Source: Pandoraea pulmonicola
Lineage (GTDB): Bacteria > Pseudomonadota > Gammaproteobacteria > Burkholderiales > Burkholderiaceae
DNA: 64,000 nt
Reading direction: 5' to 3'
Assembly (NCBI RefSeq): GCF_000815105.2
Contig: NZ_CP010310.2
Coordinates: forward strand, 806,001-870,000
Positions 1 to 8,649 of this stretch are shown piece after piece. The stretch's first letter is position 1; every line of letters begins with the position of its first letter. Below the pieces are notes generated by a model. It had not been told where the DNA came from. It saw only the letters and a program-made list of their open reading frames with translations, and did not search any database. A program made the position numbers and the translations under genes.

Positions 1-356
1 TGTTCGGCGACATCCTCTCGGACCTGGGGCCTGCCTGCACCGGCACGATTGGCATTGCGCCGTCGGGCAACCTGAACCCCGAGCGCAGGTTCCCGTCGCT
101 GTTCGAGCCGGTGCACGGTTCGGCGCCGGACATCGCCGGCAAGAACATCGCCAACCCGATCGGCATGATCTGGACCGCGGCGATGATGCTCGACTTCCTC
201 GGTCACGGCGAAGGTCGTGCGCGCGAGGCGCACGACGCCATCGTTGCCGCGATCACCAAGGTCATCAAGGCAGGGCCGCGCACCGGCGACATGGGCGGGC
301 GTGCGAACACGACCGAAGTGGGTCAGGCGATCGCCGCCGTCGTGAGCGCGGGTTGA
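1..356 (+). CDS. Tartrate dehydrogenase / D-malate dehydrogenase family protein, 3' part
   Basis: C-terminal end (about 117 residues, read from base 3) of a beta-hydroxyacid oxidative decarboxylase related to TtuC, DmlA and LeuB, which oxidise tartrate, D-malate or isopropylmalate with NAD and a divalent metal. The visible part has the NAD-binding segment of the family: FGDILSDL at the window edge, then GTIGIAPSGNL, LFEPVHGSAPDIAGKNIANP and an MMLDFLG helix. The 5' part lies outside the window, so the exact substrate cannot be set; spacing after EPVHGSAPDI fits the tartrate/D-malate branch better than LeuB. The gene ends 34 bases inside the convergent monooxygenase gene, an overlap of 3' ends. 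Confidence 0.85.
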   Translation, partial: FGDILSDLGPACTGTIGIAPSGNLNPERRFPSLFEPVHGSAPDIAGKNIANPIGMIWTAAMMLDFLGHGEGRAREAHDAIVAAITKVIKAGPRTGDMGGRANTTEVGQAIAAVVSAG

Positions 357-1759
357 GCCTGCGGGGACTGTCGATCCTCCGGTTGCGACGGTGCGGCGGG
401 CGGCGATCCCGATGACGCGGGGCGAGCGGCGAAGTGCCGGTTGGGGATCGCCGGCACGCCGAGGTTCTCGCGGAACGTGCGGCCTTCGTAGTGCGTGCGG
501 AACAGGCCGCGCCGCTGCAGTTCCGGCACGACCAGATCCACGAACGACGTAATGCCCACGGGCGCGCTGGGGAACATGATGTTGAAACCGTCGGCCGCGC
601 CTGTCTCGAACCAGTGCTGGAAGTCGTCCGCGATCGATTCGGGCGTGCCGACCAGCACGCGGTGCCCGCCGCCGGTAAAGCGCGTGTAGAGCTCGCGCAC
701 GGTCGGCTGCTCGCGGCGAATCCAGTCCACCAGCAATTTCTGACGACTCTTGTGCGAGTTCGTCTCGGGCACGTGCTCCGGCAATGGCACCTTCGCGTCG
801 AGCGGCAGGCTGCCGAGGTCGATGCCCAGGCTCGCGTAGTTCGTCAGCGCGTGCAGCACGACCGCCGGATCGCGATGCGCGAGCAGCGAGTCGTAGATCG
901 CTTGCGCTTCGGCCTGTGTGCGTCCCACGATGGGCGAGACGCCGGGCAGGATGAAAATGTGCTCGGGGCGTCGTCCGTACTTGAGCGCGCGCGTCTTCAC
1001 GTCGGCATAAAAGGCTCGGGCGTCTTCGATGTCCTGCGCGGCGGTGTAGAGCAGCTCGCCCGCCCGCGCGGCCAGTTCCCGGCCCGCTTCGCTCGAACCC
1101 GCCTGCGCGATCACCGGCCAGCCCTGCACCGGACGCGGTGCGCTCAGCGGCCCGCGCACGCGGAAGTGCTTGCCGCGATGATCGAGCGTGCGAATCCGCG
1201 CCGGATCGGCCCATTGGCCCGTCGCCTTGTCGCGAATAAAGGCATCCTCGGCGTGGCTGTCCCACAGCCCCGTCACCACGTCGTAGAACTCGTTGGCGCG
1301 TTCGTAGCGCAATGCATGATCGACGTGATCATCGCGATTGAAATTCTCGCCGCCGCCCGTCGAAGTGACGAGGTTCCAGCCTGCGCGTCCGCCGGAGAGA
1401 TGGTCGAGCGACGCGAACGCGCGCGCCACGTTGTAGGGCTCGCTGTAGGTCGTGCTCACAGAGGCGACCAGGCCGATGTGCTTCGTCGCGCCGGCAAGCC
1501 CTGCGAGCAGCACGACGGGATCCCAGCGCGGCGCGCCCGGGCTGTGCGCGAGTGCCACCGGATCGGTCGACATGAACAGATTGTCGAAGAAGAACAGCGC
1601 GTCGAAGCAGCCGCGTTCCAGTTCCTGTGCGTAATGGCGATAGCGCGCGAATTGCGAATCCGCGTCCGTGTCGGTGTCGGGGTGACGCCAGCTGTCGCCT
1701 TGCACGGCGGAGCCCGACATATAGGCGCCTAGCCGAAGCTTGCGGGTGGGTTGACTCAT
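323..1759 (-). CDS. LLM-class flavin-dependent monooxygenase (NtaA/SnaA/DszA type)
   Basis: A 478-residue FMNH2-dependent monooxygenase of the bacterial luciferase-like fold, in the subgroup containing nitrilotriacetate monooxygenase, SnaA and the dibenzothiophene-sulfone monooxygenase DszA. It starts with ATG; family hallmarks are the RLGAYM strand near the N-terminus, FFFDNLFM around residue 50, HIGLVASVSTTYSEPYNVAR, and SGGRAGWNLVTS around residue 125. These enzymes need a separate flavin reductase, which is not adjacent. The divergent neighbour is an SsuA-like binding protein, which suggests oxidation of a sulfonate or related heteroatom compound, but the substrate is not readable from sequence. 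The C-terminal 35 residues are a Pro/Ala/Gln-rich tail without obvious function. Confidence 0.85.
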   Translation of the reverse strand: MSQPTRKLRLGAYMSGSAVQGDSWRHPDTDTDADSQFARYRHYAQELERGCFDALFFFDNLFMSTDPVALAHSPGAPRWDPVVLLAGLAGATKHIGLVASVSTTYSEPYNVARAFASLDHLSGGRAGWNLVTSTGGGENFNRDDHVDHALRYERANEFYDVVTGLWDSHAEDAFIRDKATGQWADPARIRTLDHRGKHFRVRGPLSAPRPVQGWPVIAQAGSSEAGRELAARAGELLYTAAQDIEDARAFYADVKTRALKYGRRPEHIFILPGVSPIVGRTQAEAQAIYDSLLAHRDPAVVLHALTNYASLGIDLGSLPLDAKVPLPEHVPETNSHKSRQKLLVDWIRREQPTVRELYTRFTGGGHRVLVGTPESIADDFQHWFETGAADGFNIMFPSAPVGITSFVDLVVPELQRRGLFRTHYEGRTFRENLGVPAIPNRHFAARPASSGSPPAAPSQPEDRQSPQAQPALTTAAIA

Positions 1760-2056
1760 GAGGTCGCTCTCTCGCGCATTTGCGCGTCAACGATTCAATA
1801 ACGGATTCAATAACGGATTCGATAACGGCATCGCGCGGCAATGCGGCAATGCCTCGGCAGACCTGCACGATAAGGGCGCACGCGGCCCGTGCACAAACAA
1901 CGAAATTCGATAAGCACGACAGCGAATCCGGCATAAGCAAACCTGCCGCGCGAGCGCTATGGATCGCAATAATCGATGGTTGGGTGCTGTGTGGCGCATC
2001 CCTACACTGACACGTCCGCTCACTCCTGTTGCCGCGCTAGCACGTGGCGTTACAAC
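1760..2056. other. Divergent intergenic region between monooxygenase and binding protein
   Basis: About 300 bases carrying the outward-facing starts of two genes. It contains a perfectly spaced 12-nt tandem repeat (1792-1827, listed separately) just upstream of the monooxygenase start and is otherwise unremarkable. I see no convincing sigma70 hexamers, and no Shine-Dalgarno sequence before the ATG at 2057. Confidence 0.5.
1792..1827. repeat. 12-nt tandem repeat, three copies
   Basis: The unit GATTCAATAACG occurs twice exactly and a third time with one change (GATTCGATAACG), head to tail without spacers. It is 33 bases upstream of the monooxygenase start on the minus strand, in its probable leader or promoter. 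Confidence 0.85.
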
Positions 2057-3217
2057 ATGACGAATCCCGCTTCCCGTGCCGTACCCGAAATCAGCCCTGT
2101 GATCGATGCGTTCATCGCGGCGTCCGCCATCGCCTTCGGGCTGTACGTGTCGGCGCCCTCGCGCGCCGCGCTGATCCGCACGACGCTGGCGCGTTCCGCA
2201 AAGCGCGATCTGCGCGCGCGGCTGAACGAACGATGGCGTGAGCGTTGGCCGCAGCTGCGCGCCGGCTTGCGCCGCGGCGTCTCGGTGGCGTTGAGCGTTG
2301 CCGCGATACTCCCTTTCGCCAGCAAGGCGGCCGACAAGCCGGTGCTCGTCGTGGGCGATCAGGCCTATAACGCGCAGAGTTTGTTCGAAGCGTCGGGGGC
2401 GTTGCGCGACGCGCCGTACACCGTCGCGTGGAAGCAATTCCCGGCCGGCACGCCAGTGATCGAAGCGGTCAATGCCGGCGCGCTCGACATCGGTCTGCAG
2501 GGCGACGGGCCGGTGCTCTTTCTCGCGGCGCAGGGCGCGCAGGTGAAGGTCATCGGCATCTATCGCGACAGTCCCGACAGTGTGGTGCTGCTCGCCGGCC
2601 CGCACACACAGATCAAGTCCGTGGAGGATCTGCAGGGCAAGACCGTGGCGGTCACGCGCGGCGGCTGGTCGCAGCAACTCGTGCTGGCGGCGCTCGCGTC
2701 GAAGGGGCTGCCGCTCGATTCGGTGAAGTACTCGTACCTCGCGTCGGTCGATTCGGCGGCGGCGCTGCAGGCGGGCAAGGTCGACGCGACGGCGACCTGG
2801 GAGCCGTACGTCACACGGCTGCGCCAGGCGGGCGCGCGCACCGTCGTCACGGCGCGCGGGCTGATCGCGGCGCAGAGCTATCTGTCGACGACGCAGAAGG
2901 TCATCGACACCAAGCGGGATTTGCTGGGGGACTTCGTGCAGCGCTACCAGCGCGCGCGTGAATGGTCGCTTGCCGATCCGCGCCATATCGAACGTTACGC
3001 GGACGCATGGGCCACGAAGTCCCGCGTCGATCCGAAGCTGGCGCATCAGTGGTTCAGCACGTCGCGCATTCGCTACGAACCGCTCACGGAGGCGGCCATC
3101 GCCGAAGCGCAGAAGAGTGTGGACGACTTCGTGAAAACCGGCACGCTGGCCAAGCGTTTCGACGTGCGCAGCCTGTTCGATACATCGTTCAACAAGTTCA
3201 CGCAGGCGGCGCGATAG
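2057..3217 (+). CDS. ABC transporter substrate-binding protein, aliphatic sulfonate (SsuA-like) type
   Basis: Periplasmic binding protein of the NMT1/SsuA-TauA group, 386 residues from the ATG at 2057. The mature domain begins near ADKPVLVVGDQAYN and shows NAGALDIGLQGDGPVLFLAAQGA, the conserved strand-helix that lines the ligand cleft. No ATPase or permease gene is adjacent, so it is an orphan that must share a membrane complex encoded elsewhere. The N-terminus is odd: about 70 residues, including a hydrophobic stretch (VIDAFIAASAIAFGLYV), precede a normal-looking signal sequence (LRRGVSVALSVAAILPFASKA). A TTG at 2267 would give a standard 22-residue signal peptide, so the true start may be there; neither start has a good ribosome binding site. 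Divergent from a flavin monooxygenase, suggesting joint uptake and oxidation of a sulfonate. Confidence 0.8.
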   Translation: MTNPASRAVPEISPVIDAFIAASAIAFGLYVSAPSRAALIRTTLARSAKRDLRARLNERWRERWPQLRAGLRRGVSVALSVAAILPFASKAADKPVLVVGDQAYNAQSLFEASGALRDAPYTVAWKQFPAGTPVIEAVNAGALDIGLQGDGPVLFLAAQGAQVKVIGIYRDSPDSVVLLAGPHTQIKSVEDLQGKTVAVTRGGWSQQLVLAALASKGLPLDSVKYSYLASVDSAAALQAGKVDATATWEPYVTRLRQAGARTVVTARGLIAAQSYLSTTQKVIDTKRDLLGDFVQRYQRAREWSLADPRHIERYADAWATKSRVDPKLAHQWFSTSRIRYEPLTEAAIAEAQKSVDDFVKTGTLAKRFDVRSLFDTSFNKFTQAAR

Positions 3218-3253
3218 GCCGTCGGAGAGACGGGCCGGTGCGATGCCGCGCGC

Positions 3254-4177
3254 TCAGGCGCTCGCCCGCTGCGGCACACGCTCCCCCCCGAATGCGCGCG
3301 GACGCGGCGCGTCGACTCGCTCGCGCAGCAGCGCCACGGCGCGTTGGGCGCGGGCCGACAGGGGCCATTCGGCGCGGTGGATCAGCCACAGCGTGTCGAC
3401 GACGGGCGGGCCGCAGTCCACCACGCGAATGGCGTCCTGCGCGGCAAACGCCTGACGTGCGTACTGCGGAATGATCGTGAAGCCGAGGCCGCGCGCGACA
3501 TATTCGAGGATGAGGCCGATCTGGTTCGTGCAACCCCTGCACGGCAGGCTTCGCACCCCGGGATTGCCAGGGAAGCGGCGGCTCAGCAACCGTGTCGACA
3601 TCGCCTCGCCGTCGGGATGGTCGATGTAGCCGATGCGTCGCAGGTCCTCCCATTTGTGGACGTCGGCGCCGGCGGGCACCACCAGCTCGAGCGGTTCCTG
3701 CGTGAAGGGCGTCGCGGCCAGTCGCGGATCTTCGGGACGCAACGTCACCAGACCCAGCTCGAAGTGATTCTGCAAGACGCCTTCGAGCACTTCACGGTCC
3801 GGCGCAAACCGGTGCCGCACCGCCATGGCCGGATTGGCCTTCTGCATGTCGAGCAGGATCGGGCACAGATACAGCCCGATGCTGCCCGGCGTGATCAGCG
3901 CGATCTCGCCGCATTCGTCGTCCGCGTCGGCCAGCCGGGAGTGCAGGTGCCGCGCCGCGCATTCCACTTCCACGCTGTAGCTGAGCAGTGCCTGCCCCGC
4001 CGGGGTGAGCTCGATCGCACGCGGACGCCGCACGAGCAGCGGCCCGAATTCCGCTTCGAGATGCTTCACGTGCTGGCTCACGGCAGCCTGCGTGAGGCCC
4101 AGCCGATGGGCGGTGCGTGTGAAGTTGCCCAGCTCGGCGAGCGTGGAGAACGACTTGAGCCACTGGGGATTGACCAT
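3254..4177 (-). CDS. LysR-family transcriptional regulator
   Basis: A 307-residue LysR-type regulator. The N-terminal winged helix-turn-helix is clear (FSTLAELGNFTRTAHRLGLT, then QAAVSQHVKHLE), followed by the linker helix and a periplasmic-binding-like effector domain beginning near GEIALITPGSIGLYL. The effector domain has a CRGC pair (about residue 215), a possible redox or metal site, although this is only inference. It is divergent from the Old Yellow Enzyme at 4355 and very probably regulates it; a 15-bp palindrome at 4187-4201 lies between them, close to its own start codon. Its end faces the end of the orphan binding protein gene. Confidence 0.9.
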   Translation of the reverse strand: MVNPQWLKSFSTLAELGNFTRTAHRLGLTQAAVSQHVKHLEAEFGPLLVRRPRAIELTPAGQALLSYSVEVECAARHLHSRLADADDECGEIALITPGSIGLYLCPILLDMQKANPAMAVRHRFAPDREVLEGVLQNHFELGLVTLRPEDPRLAATPFTQEPLELVVPAGADVHKWEDLRRIGYIDHPDGEAMSTRLLSRRFPGNPGVRSLPCRGCTNQIGLILEYVARGLGFTIIPQYARQAFAAQDAIRVVDCGPPVVDTLWLIHRAEWPLSARAQRAVALLRERVDAPRPRAFGGERVPQRASA

Positions 4178-4186
4178 AATGAAATG

Positions 4187-4201
4187 TTATCGATTCGATA
4201 A
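4187..4201. promoter_or_regulatory. Candidate LysR operator palindrome
   Basis: TTATCGATTCGATAA is a perfect inverted repeat (TTATCG-ATT-CGATAA) that fits the LysR T-N11-A rule. It sits 10 bases upstream of the LysR start and about 150 upstream of the flavin oxidoreductase start, as expected for an autoregulatory site controlling a divergent target. Confidence 0.5.
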
Positions 4202-4354
4202 TCCGTAGGTGGTTTCCATTATAGCGACTTGCGACTACCATCGTTTCTGTCGACCGATTGCCGGTCGAGGTGCCGCCGGAGGGTCTGTCATCCGGACTCC
4301 AGACGCGGGTTGAGCGTCGCGCGGCCCCGCCTCCCCGACTCCAAGAGAACTCTC

Positions 4355-5461
4355 ATGTCCGCCCTGTTTTCCCCGTTCGAACTGAAGCGCGTCAAGCTGC
4401 GCAACCGCGTGGCGATCCCGCCGATGTGCCAGTACAGCGCCGTCGACGGCGTCACCAACGACTGGCATCTCGCCCACTACGCGAGCCTCGCCCGCGGCGG
4501 CGCCGGCCTGGTGATCGTCGAAGCGACCGCCGTCTCGCCCGAAGGGCGCATCACGCCGGGATGCACCGGGCTGTGGAACGACGAGCAGGCGCAGGGCATG
4601 GCGCGCATCGCGTCGGCCATCAAGGCGCACGGCGCCGTGCCCGGCCTCCAGATTGCTCACGCCGGACGCAAGGCCAGCGCCAACCGTCCGTGGGAAGGCG
4701 ACGACCACATCGCCGAGGACGATCCGCGCGGCTGGTCGACGATTTCGCCGTCCGCCGTGGCCTATGGCAAGCATCTGGGCAAGGTGCCGAGCGAAATGAC
4801 GCTCGACGACATCGCGCGCGTGAAGGCCGACTTCGTGGCCGCCGCGCGCCGTGCGCTGGCCGCCGGTTTCGAATGGCTCGAGCTACACTTTGCCCACGGC
4901 TACCTCGCGCAGAGCTTCTTCTCGGTGCACGCCAACCACCGCGACGACGCCTATGGCGGCGACCTCGCCGGACGCGGCCGCTTCCTGCTCGAAACGCTTG
5001 CCGCCGTGCGCGAGGTGTGGCCCGAGCATCTGCCGCTCACGGCGCGCTTCGGGGTGCTCGAATACGATGGCCGCGACGAAGAGACGCTCGCGGAGTCCAT
5101 CGAACTCACGCGCCGGATGCGCGAAGGCGGTCTCGATCTGCTCAACGTGAGCGTCGGTTTCTCGACGCCCGACGCGAAGATTCCCTGGGGTTCGGCGTTT
5201 CTGGCGCCGATCGCGGAGCGTGTGAAGACGGAAGCGGGGATTGCGGTGGCGTCGTCGTGGGGTATCGACGATCCGCGTGCGGCCGACCGCGTGGTGGCCG
5301 ATGGTCAGATGGATCTCGTGATGATCGGTCGCGCGCTGCTGGCCAATCCGCACTGGCCGTATTACGCCGCGCGCGAGCTCGGCGTGGAGCGCCCGTCGTG
5401 GGTGCTGCCCGCACCGTACGCTCATTGGCTCGAACGCTATTCGGTGCAACGCGCCGCGTGA
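4355..5461 (+). CDS. NADH:flavin oxidoreductase / NADPH dehydrogenase, Old Yellow Enzyme family (YqjM-like)
   Basis: A 368-residue FMN-containing ene-reductase with a TIM-barrel fold, which reduces activated C=C bonds with NAD(P)H. Motifs in order: RNRVAIPPMCQYSA near residue 20 (Cys and Tyr as in the thermophilic-like YqjM class), GLQIAHAGRKAS near 105 with the substrate-binding His-Ala-Gly-Arg-Lys, WLELHFAHGYLAQSFFS near 175, and VMIGRALLANPHWPYYAAREL near the end for the FMN phosphate. The class usually has HAAHGYL; here the segment reads HFAHGYL. The ATG at 4355 was chosen because it begins the conserved N-terminus (SALFSPFELKRVKLRNR). Divergent from a LysR regulator. Confidence 0.92.
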   Translation: MSALFSPFELKRVKLRNRVAIPPMCQYSAVDGVTNDWHLAHYASLARGGAGLVIVEATAVSPEGRITPGCTGLWNDEQAQGMARIASAIKAHGAVPGLQIAHAGRKASANRPWEGDDHIAEDDPRGWSTISPSAVAYGKHLGKVPSEMTLDDIARVKADFVAAARRALAAGFEWLELHFAHGYLAQSFFSVHANHRDDAYGGDLAGRGRFLLETLAAVREVWPEHLPLTARFGVLEYDGRDEETLAESIELTRRMREGGLDLLNVSVGFSTPDAKIPWGSAFLAPIAERVKTEAGIAVASSWGIDDPRAADRVVADGQMDLVMIGRALLANPHWPYYAARELGVERPSWVLPAPYAHWLERYSVQRAA

Positions 5462-5503
5462 TGGACCCGCATGCGCCGCATGACGTTGCGGCGCTGAAAT
5501 CGG

Positions 5504-5538
5504 AACGCCTCCGCCGTTGTGAAACGCGCGGAGGCGTT
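5504..5538 (+). terminator. Hairpin after the Old Yellow Enzyme gene
   Basis: Perfect 11-bp inverted repeat AACGCCTCCGC / GCGGAGGCGTT with a 13-nt loop, 42 bases after the oxidoreductase stop. Its downstream T-tract is poor (GTCGTTTGCG), so it is a likely but not textbook terminator, and could serve both converging genes. Confidence 0.55.
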
Positions 5539-5590
5539 GTCGTTTGCGTCGCGGCGCATGCCGCAGGTGCGGCGGGCACTACCGATGGCG

Positions 5591-6910
5591 TTACCAGTTG
5601 ATGTCGACGCAAAGCACGTGCAGGCCCTGCTTCGCCGGCGTGGCGATGGAGGCCGTCACGCACAGGTGCGCTTCGTTGATCGAGAGATAGGGCGACGTGA
5701 AGTGCACTTCGCCCGGTGCGCGCATGGCGTCGATGAAGTAGGGGCGACGGGCCCAGTTCGCGCCCTCCGAGTGCAGCAGCGGACGGAAGCGCTTGGCGCG
5801 TTGCGACGAGTGGCTGTCCGGCAGCACGTTGTCGCCGATCTGGCGCCCGGCCGCGTCGAGCAGGAAGCAGCGCGCCGCATCGGGCAATGCCAGCAGTTCG
5901 TGCGTGGCTTGCTTTAGGCTTTGTCCTCGCGCGATGCGCGCCGCTGCCGATTCGATGCCGGCGATGTACGGCGCGAGCCTGGCGTGCTCGGCTCGCTCGC
6001 GCTCCACGAGCTGCGTGCGCAGGGCGAAGGACAGCGCGTCCATGCGCTCGGCCGCGATCTTCGGCGGGACGGGATCGACGTCGGGGGCGGCGAAGTACTG
6101 CCCCTGGACGAAGTCGACGTTGCATTCCAGCGCGATGAGCGCTTCGACGTCGGTCGTCAGCCCGCCCATCATCACCAGTTGCCCCGACTCGTGCAGCAAC
6201 GACACCAGGCCAGGCAGCACGCGCGCCAGATGCGTCTGCTCGGTGGCCTGCGCAAGGATGCCCCGGTCGAGCACCACGATGTCGGGGCGCAGGTCCCACA
6301 CGCGGTCGATGTTCGAGTGCTTCGCCCCGAAACCGCCCAGCGCGATCAGGAAGCCCGCCTTGCGCAGGCTGCCCACGATGGCGCCGAAGCGGGGCGTGTC
6401 GCCGCCGGCCTGTTCCGGCACTTCGAGCACCACGCGCTGCGGCGAGAGTCCGCTGGCTTTGAGCGTGGCGATGAGCGCGTCGCCGTAGACGGTGTCCATC
6501 AGCGCGGCCGGGTGCAGGTTCAGGAAGAGCCAGGCGTCGCGGCTGTCGAATTCGCGGAAGTTGCCCAGGTGCAGCGATTCGGCGAGACGGCCGAGCTCGA
6601 GCATGTCTCCATGACGCGCCGCCATCGTGAAGACCTCGTGCGACGGCACGTGACGGCCTTCGGCGTCGTGCGCCCGCAGCGAGGCGTGATAGCCGATGGC
6701 ACGCCGGTGCGAGACGGAAAACACTGGCTGGAAGACGCTGCAGATCGTGAAGTCGCCGTAAAGGACGATGCGCCGGCCGTCTTCGGCCGCCGTGAGTCGG
6801 GGCGGCAGCAAACCGGGGGCGTCGAGATCGATCATGGTCATGACAGGGAAGTGCGTGGGCTCGGGGCGGCGGCGATAGGTAAAGGATAGGCGAGCAAGAA
6901 GCGTGCTCAA
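5591..6910 (-). CDS. Degenerate EAL-domain protein with C-terminal YkuI/PDC-like sensor domain
   Basis: 439 residues from a TTG at 6910; an ATG at 6841 is an alternative start, 23 codons shorter. The first two thirds align with a cyclic-di-GMP phosphodiesterase EAL domain, but key residues are lost: EAL reads HAS (GYHASLRAHD), the DDFG motif reads GGFG, the KID lysine is Leu (VVLDRG), and the EGVE glutamate is Gly (MGGLTTD). The metal Asn (LFLNLHP), the Glu of LEVPEQ and the QGQYFAAP glutamine remain. The last 140 residues resemble the PDC-like module of YkuI (YFIDAMRAPGEVHFTSPYLS, ending VLCVDINW). Probably an inactive c-di-GMP binder or protein-protein module; no membrane segment is visible. 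Confidence 0.82.
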   Translation of the reverse strand: MSTLLARLSFTYRRRPEPTHFPVMTMIDLDAPGLLPPRLTAAEDGRRIVLYGDFTICSVFQPVFSVSHRRAIGYHASLRAHDAEGRHVPSHEVFTMAARHGDMLELGRLAESLHLGNFREFDSRDAWLFLNLHPAALMDTVYGDALIATLKASGLSPQRVVLEVPEQAGGDTPRFGAIVGSLRKAGFLIALGGFGAKHSNIDRVWDLRPDIVVLDRGILAQATEQTHLARVLPGLVSLLHESGQLVMMGGLTTDVEALIALECNVDFVQGQYFAAPDVDPVPPKIAAERMDALSFALRTQLVERERAEHARLAPYIAGIESAAARIARGQSLKQATHELLALPDAARCFLLDAAGRQIGDNVLPDSHSSQRAKRFRPLLHSEGANWARRPYFIDAMRAPGEVHFTSPYLSINEAHLCVTASIATPAKQGLHVLCVDINW

Positions 6911-7107
6911 AGGCGCCCGGCGGCGCCGGCGCTATTGTCGGCGATTTTTCGTGCGCGTTGTGCCGCATTGCACCAGGCTGCCACCCCAAATGCACCGAAA
7001 TGGGGCCCAAATAGGGCTTAAATAGGGCCGCAAGGAGCGGATGAGGCACCGAAGGGCGGTGGACGGGGCGCCGAGCGATCCTCGCCGAGGGGGCGCCGTC
7101 CGCAGCG

Positions 7108-8403
7108 TCAGGGCGCGAGCCGCTGGGCGCGCAGGGCAACCCGGGCCAGCGTAAGGGCGCAGACAACGTTGAAGACGTGCAAGCCGCCCGGTCCGAGCAG
7201 GGTGACGGCGCCCGAGGCGATCATCGGCCCCAGCATGCCGCCGACCGAGAAGAGGATGAGCAGGGTGGCGCTCACCACCACGCGCTGTTCGGGCGCGGTG
7301 CGGTCGTTGACGTGCGAGACGATCAGCCCGTACTGCGTGAAATTGACGGCCGAGAACAGCACCAGCAGCACGACCACGAGCCAATGCGCCTGAAAGAAGA
7401 CGAGTGGCGCGCAGAACGCCGCGGACGCGAACGCCAGACGGCGCGAGACCGTGCGACGGTCCATGCGATCCGACAGCCGGCCGACGGGCCACTGCATGAG
7501 CAGGGCACCGAACAGCGCGACGCCCATGAGCGCGGACAGTGCGCCGATGGAAAAACCGATGCGCGTGAGGTAGATCGGCACCATGGCGTAGAACGCGCTG
7601 TAGAGAAAACCCGCGAGGATACAGCCGGGGATCGCGATGGGCGTGGCGCGCGACATCTCGGCGATGCCGTCGAAGAGGCTGATCGCGGGCTGTTTTGCCA
7701 GCCGTTCGTCGGCCACGCGCGTGGGCCATCCCTGCATGAGCGTGATGGGCAGGATGGCGGCCACGAACAGCGCCGCGACGAGCAGCAGCTGCCCTTCGCT
7801 GCCCGGCTCGCCAATGTTGAGCAGGAACTGGCCGGTGCCCACCGCGAGATAGTTGATCGTGAGATACGAGCCGAATACGCGTCCGCGCATGGTGTTCGGC
7901 ACCGAGCCGTTGAGCCAGCTCTCGACCGTCGTGTACATCCCCATCAACGCGAAGCCCGTCCCCAGTCGCATGAGACACATCAGGAGCATGGCCTCGCTGA
8001 CCGCGAAGCCCATCACGAACAGCGCGGCCAGCGCGGTGAAGGCGACGAACGCGCGATGCTGGCCGACGCGCTCGATGAGCGAGCGGTTGTAGAACGCGCC
8101 GAGCAGGAAGCCGCCGTAGTAGCACGACTGGATGACGCCGACGGTAAACGTCGACGCACCGTACTGAAGCGCATGAAACGGGATGGCCGTGGCGAACAAC
8201 CCGTTGCCGACCACCAGCACGCCGTAGCCCAGCAGAATGCCCATGAGCGCCGGGTAGACGCTGATGGGCAGCGGCACCGCATCCGCCGGGGTGGGCCCAG
8301 GCGCAGGCGACGGCGCACCCAGCAGGGCGCCTTCGGAGAGCGGCCCGGGACGATCGAGGTCGTCATCGGGCGCGGCGGCATCAAGCGACGGATCTCGCTG
8401 CAT
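7108..8403 (-). CDS. MFS transporter, YcaD-like
   Basis: Major facilitator protein of 431 residues with twelve predicted membrane helices. After a Pro/Ala-rich cytoplasmic N-terminus of about 45 residues come GILLGYGVLVVGNGLFATAI, the first-loop signature (FYNRSLIERVGQHRAF), and a second-half loop (GRLSDRMDRRTVSRR). The overall pattern (PMTLESWLN-like YTTVESWLNG in helix 5) matches the YcaD group, whose substrates are mostly unknown. The ATG at 8403 was preferred to an upstream frame extension that lacks membrane or conserved sequence. It lies downstream of the MHS transporter in the same direction, but a strong hairpin at 8594-8623 separates them. Confidence 0.82.
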   Translation of the reverse strand: MQRDPSLDAAAPDDDLDRPGPLSEGALLGAPSPAPGPTPADAVPLPISVYPALMGILLGYGVLVVGNGLFATAIPFHALQYGASTFTVGVIQSCYYGGFLLGAFYNRSLIERVGQHRAFVAFTALAALFVMGFAVSEAMLLMCLMRLGTGFALMGMYTTVESWLNGSVPNTMRGRVFGSYLTINYLAVGTGQFLLNIGEPGSEGQLLLVAALFVAAILPITLMQGWPTRVADERLAKQPAISLFDGIAEMSRATPIAIPGCILAGFLYSAFYAMVPIYLTRIGFSIGALSALMGVALFGALLMQWPVGRLSDRMDRRTVSRRLAFASAAFCAPLVFFQAHWLVVVLLVLFSAVNFTQYGLIVSHVNDRTAPEQRVVVSATLLILFSVGGMLGPMIASGAVTLLGPGGLHVFNVVCALTLARVALRAQRLAP

Positions 8404-8593
8404 CGTGTCTCGCGGCCAGAGGAGATGGGCAACAGGTTCGTTATCGCGCCCGGCGCCCGGCGAGTCGATGCTTTGCACTGCAAACGGAATGCAGCCGCAG
8501 GCGTGTGCCGGGCAACGCGAGCGATACCCCGAATCATCGCACGAGACGGCGACGCCCGGCCCGATCGGGAATGTGCCCGCAACCCGGAAAGAC

Positions 8594-8623
8594 AAGGGCG
8601 CGTCCTGCGACGGACGCGCCCTT
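8594..8623 (-). terminator. Strong hairpin between two transporter genes
   Basis: Perfect 12-bp inverted repeat AAGGGCGCGTCC / GGACGCGCCCTT with a 6-nt loop, just after the stop of the MHS transporter on the minus strand. The following T-content is modest (CTTGTCTTTCC), so it is probably a terminator, possibly a leaky one. Confidence 0.7.
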
Positions 8624-8649
8624 GCCGATGACTGCCGGCGTTGCGGCCG

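Noticed and set aside
434..1732. Long open frame on the plus strand opposite the first monooxygenase
   Set aside because: The opposite strand encodes a recognisable LLM-family enzyme; GC-rich genes routinely give long antisense frames, and this one has Arg/Ala/His-rich content and no family motif.
6960..7060. Direct repeat AAATAGGGC in the EAL-MFS gap as a regulatory array
   Set aside because: Only two copies are present and the surrounding sequence does not suggest an operator.
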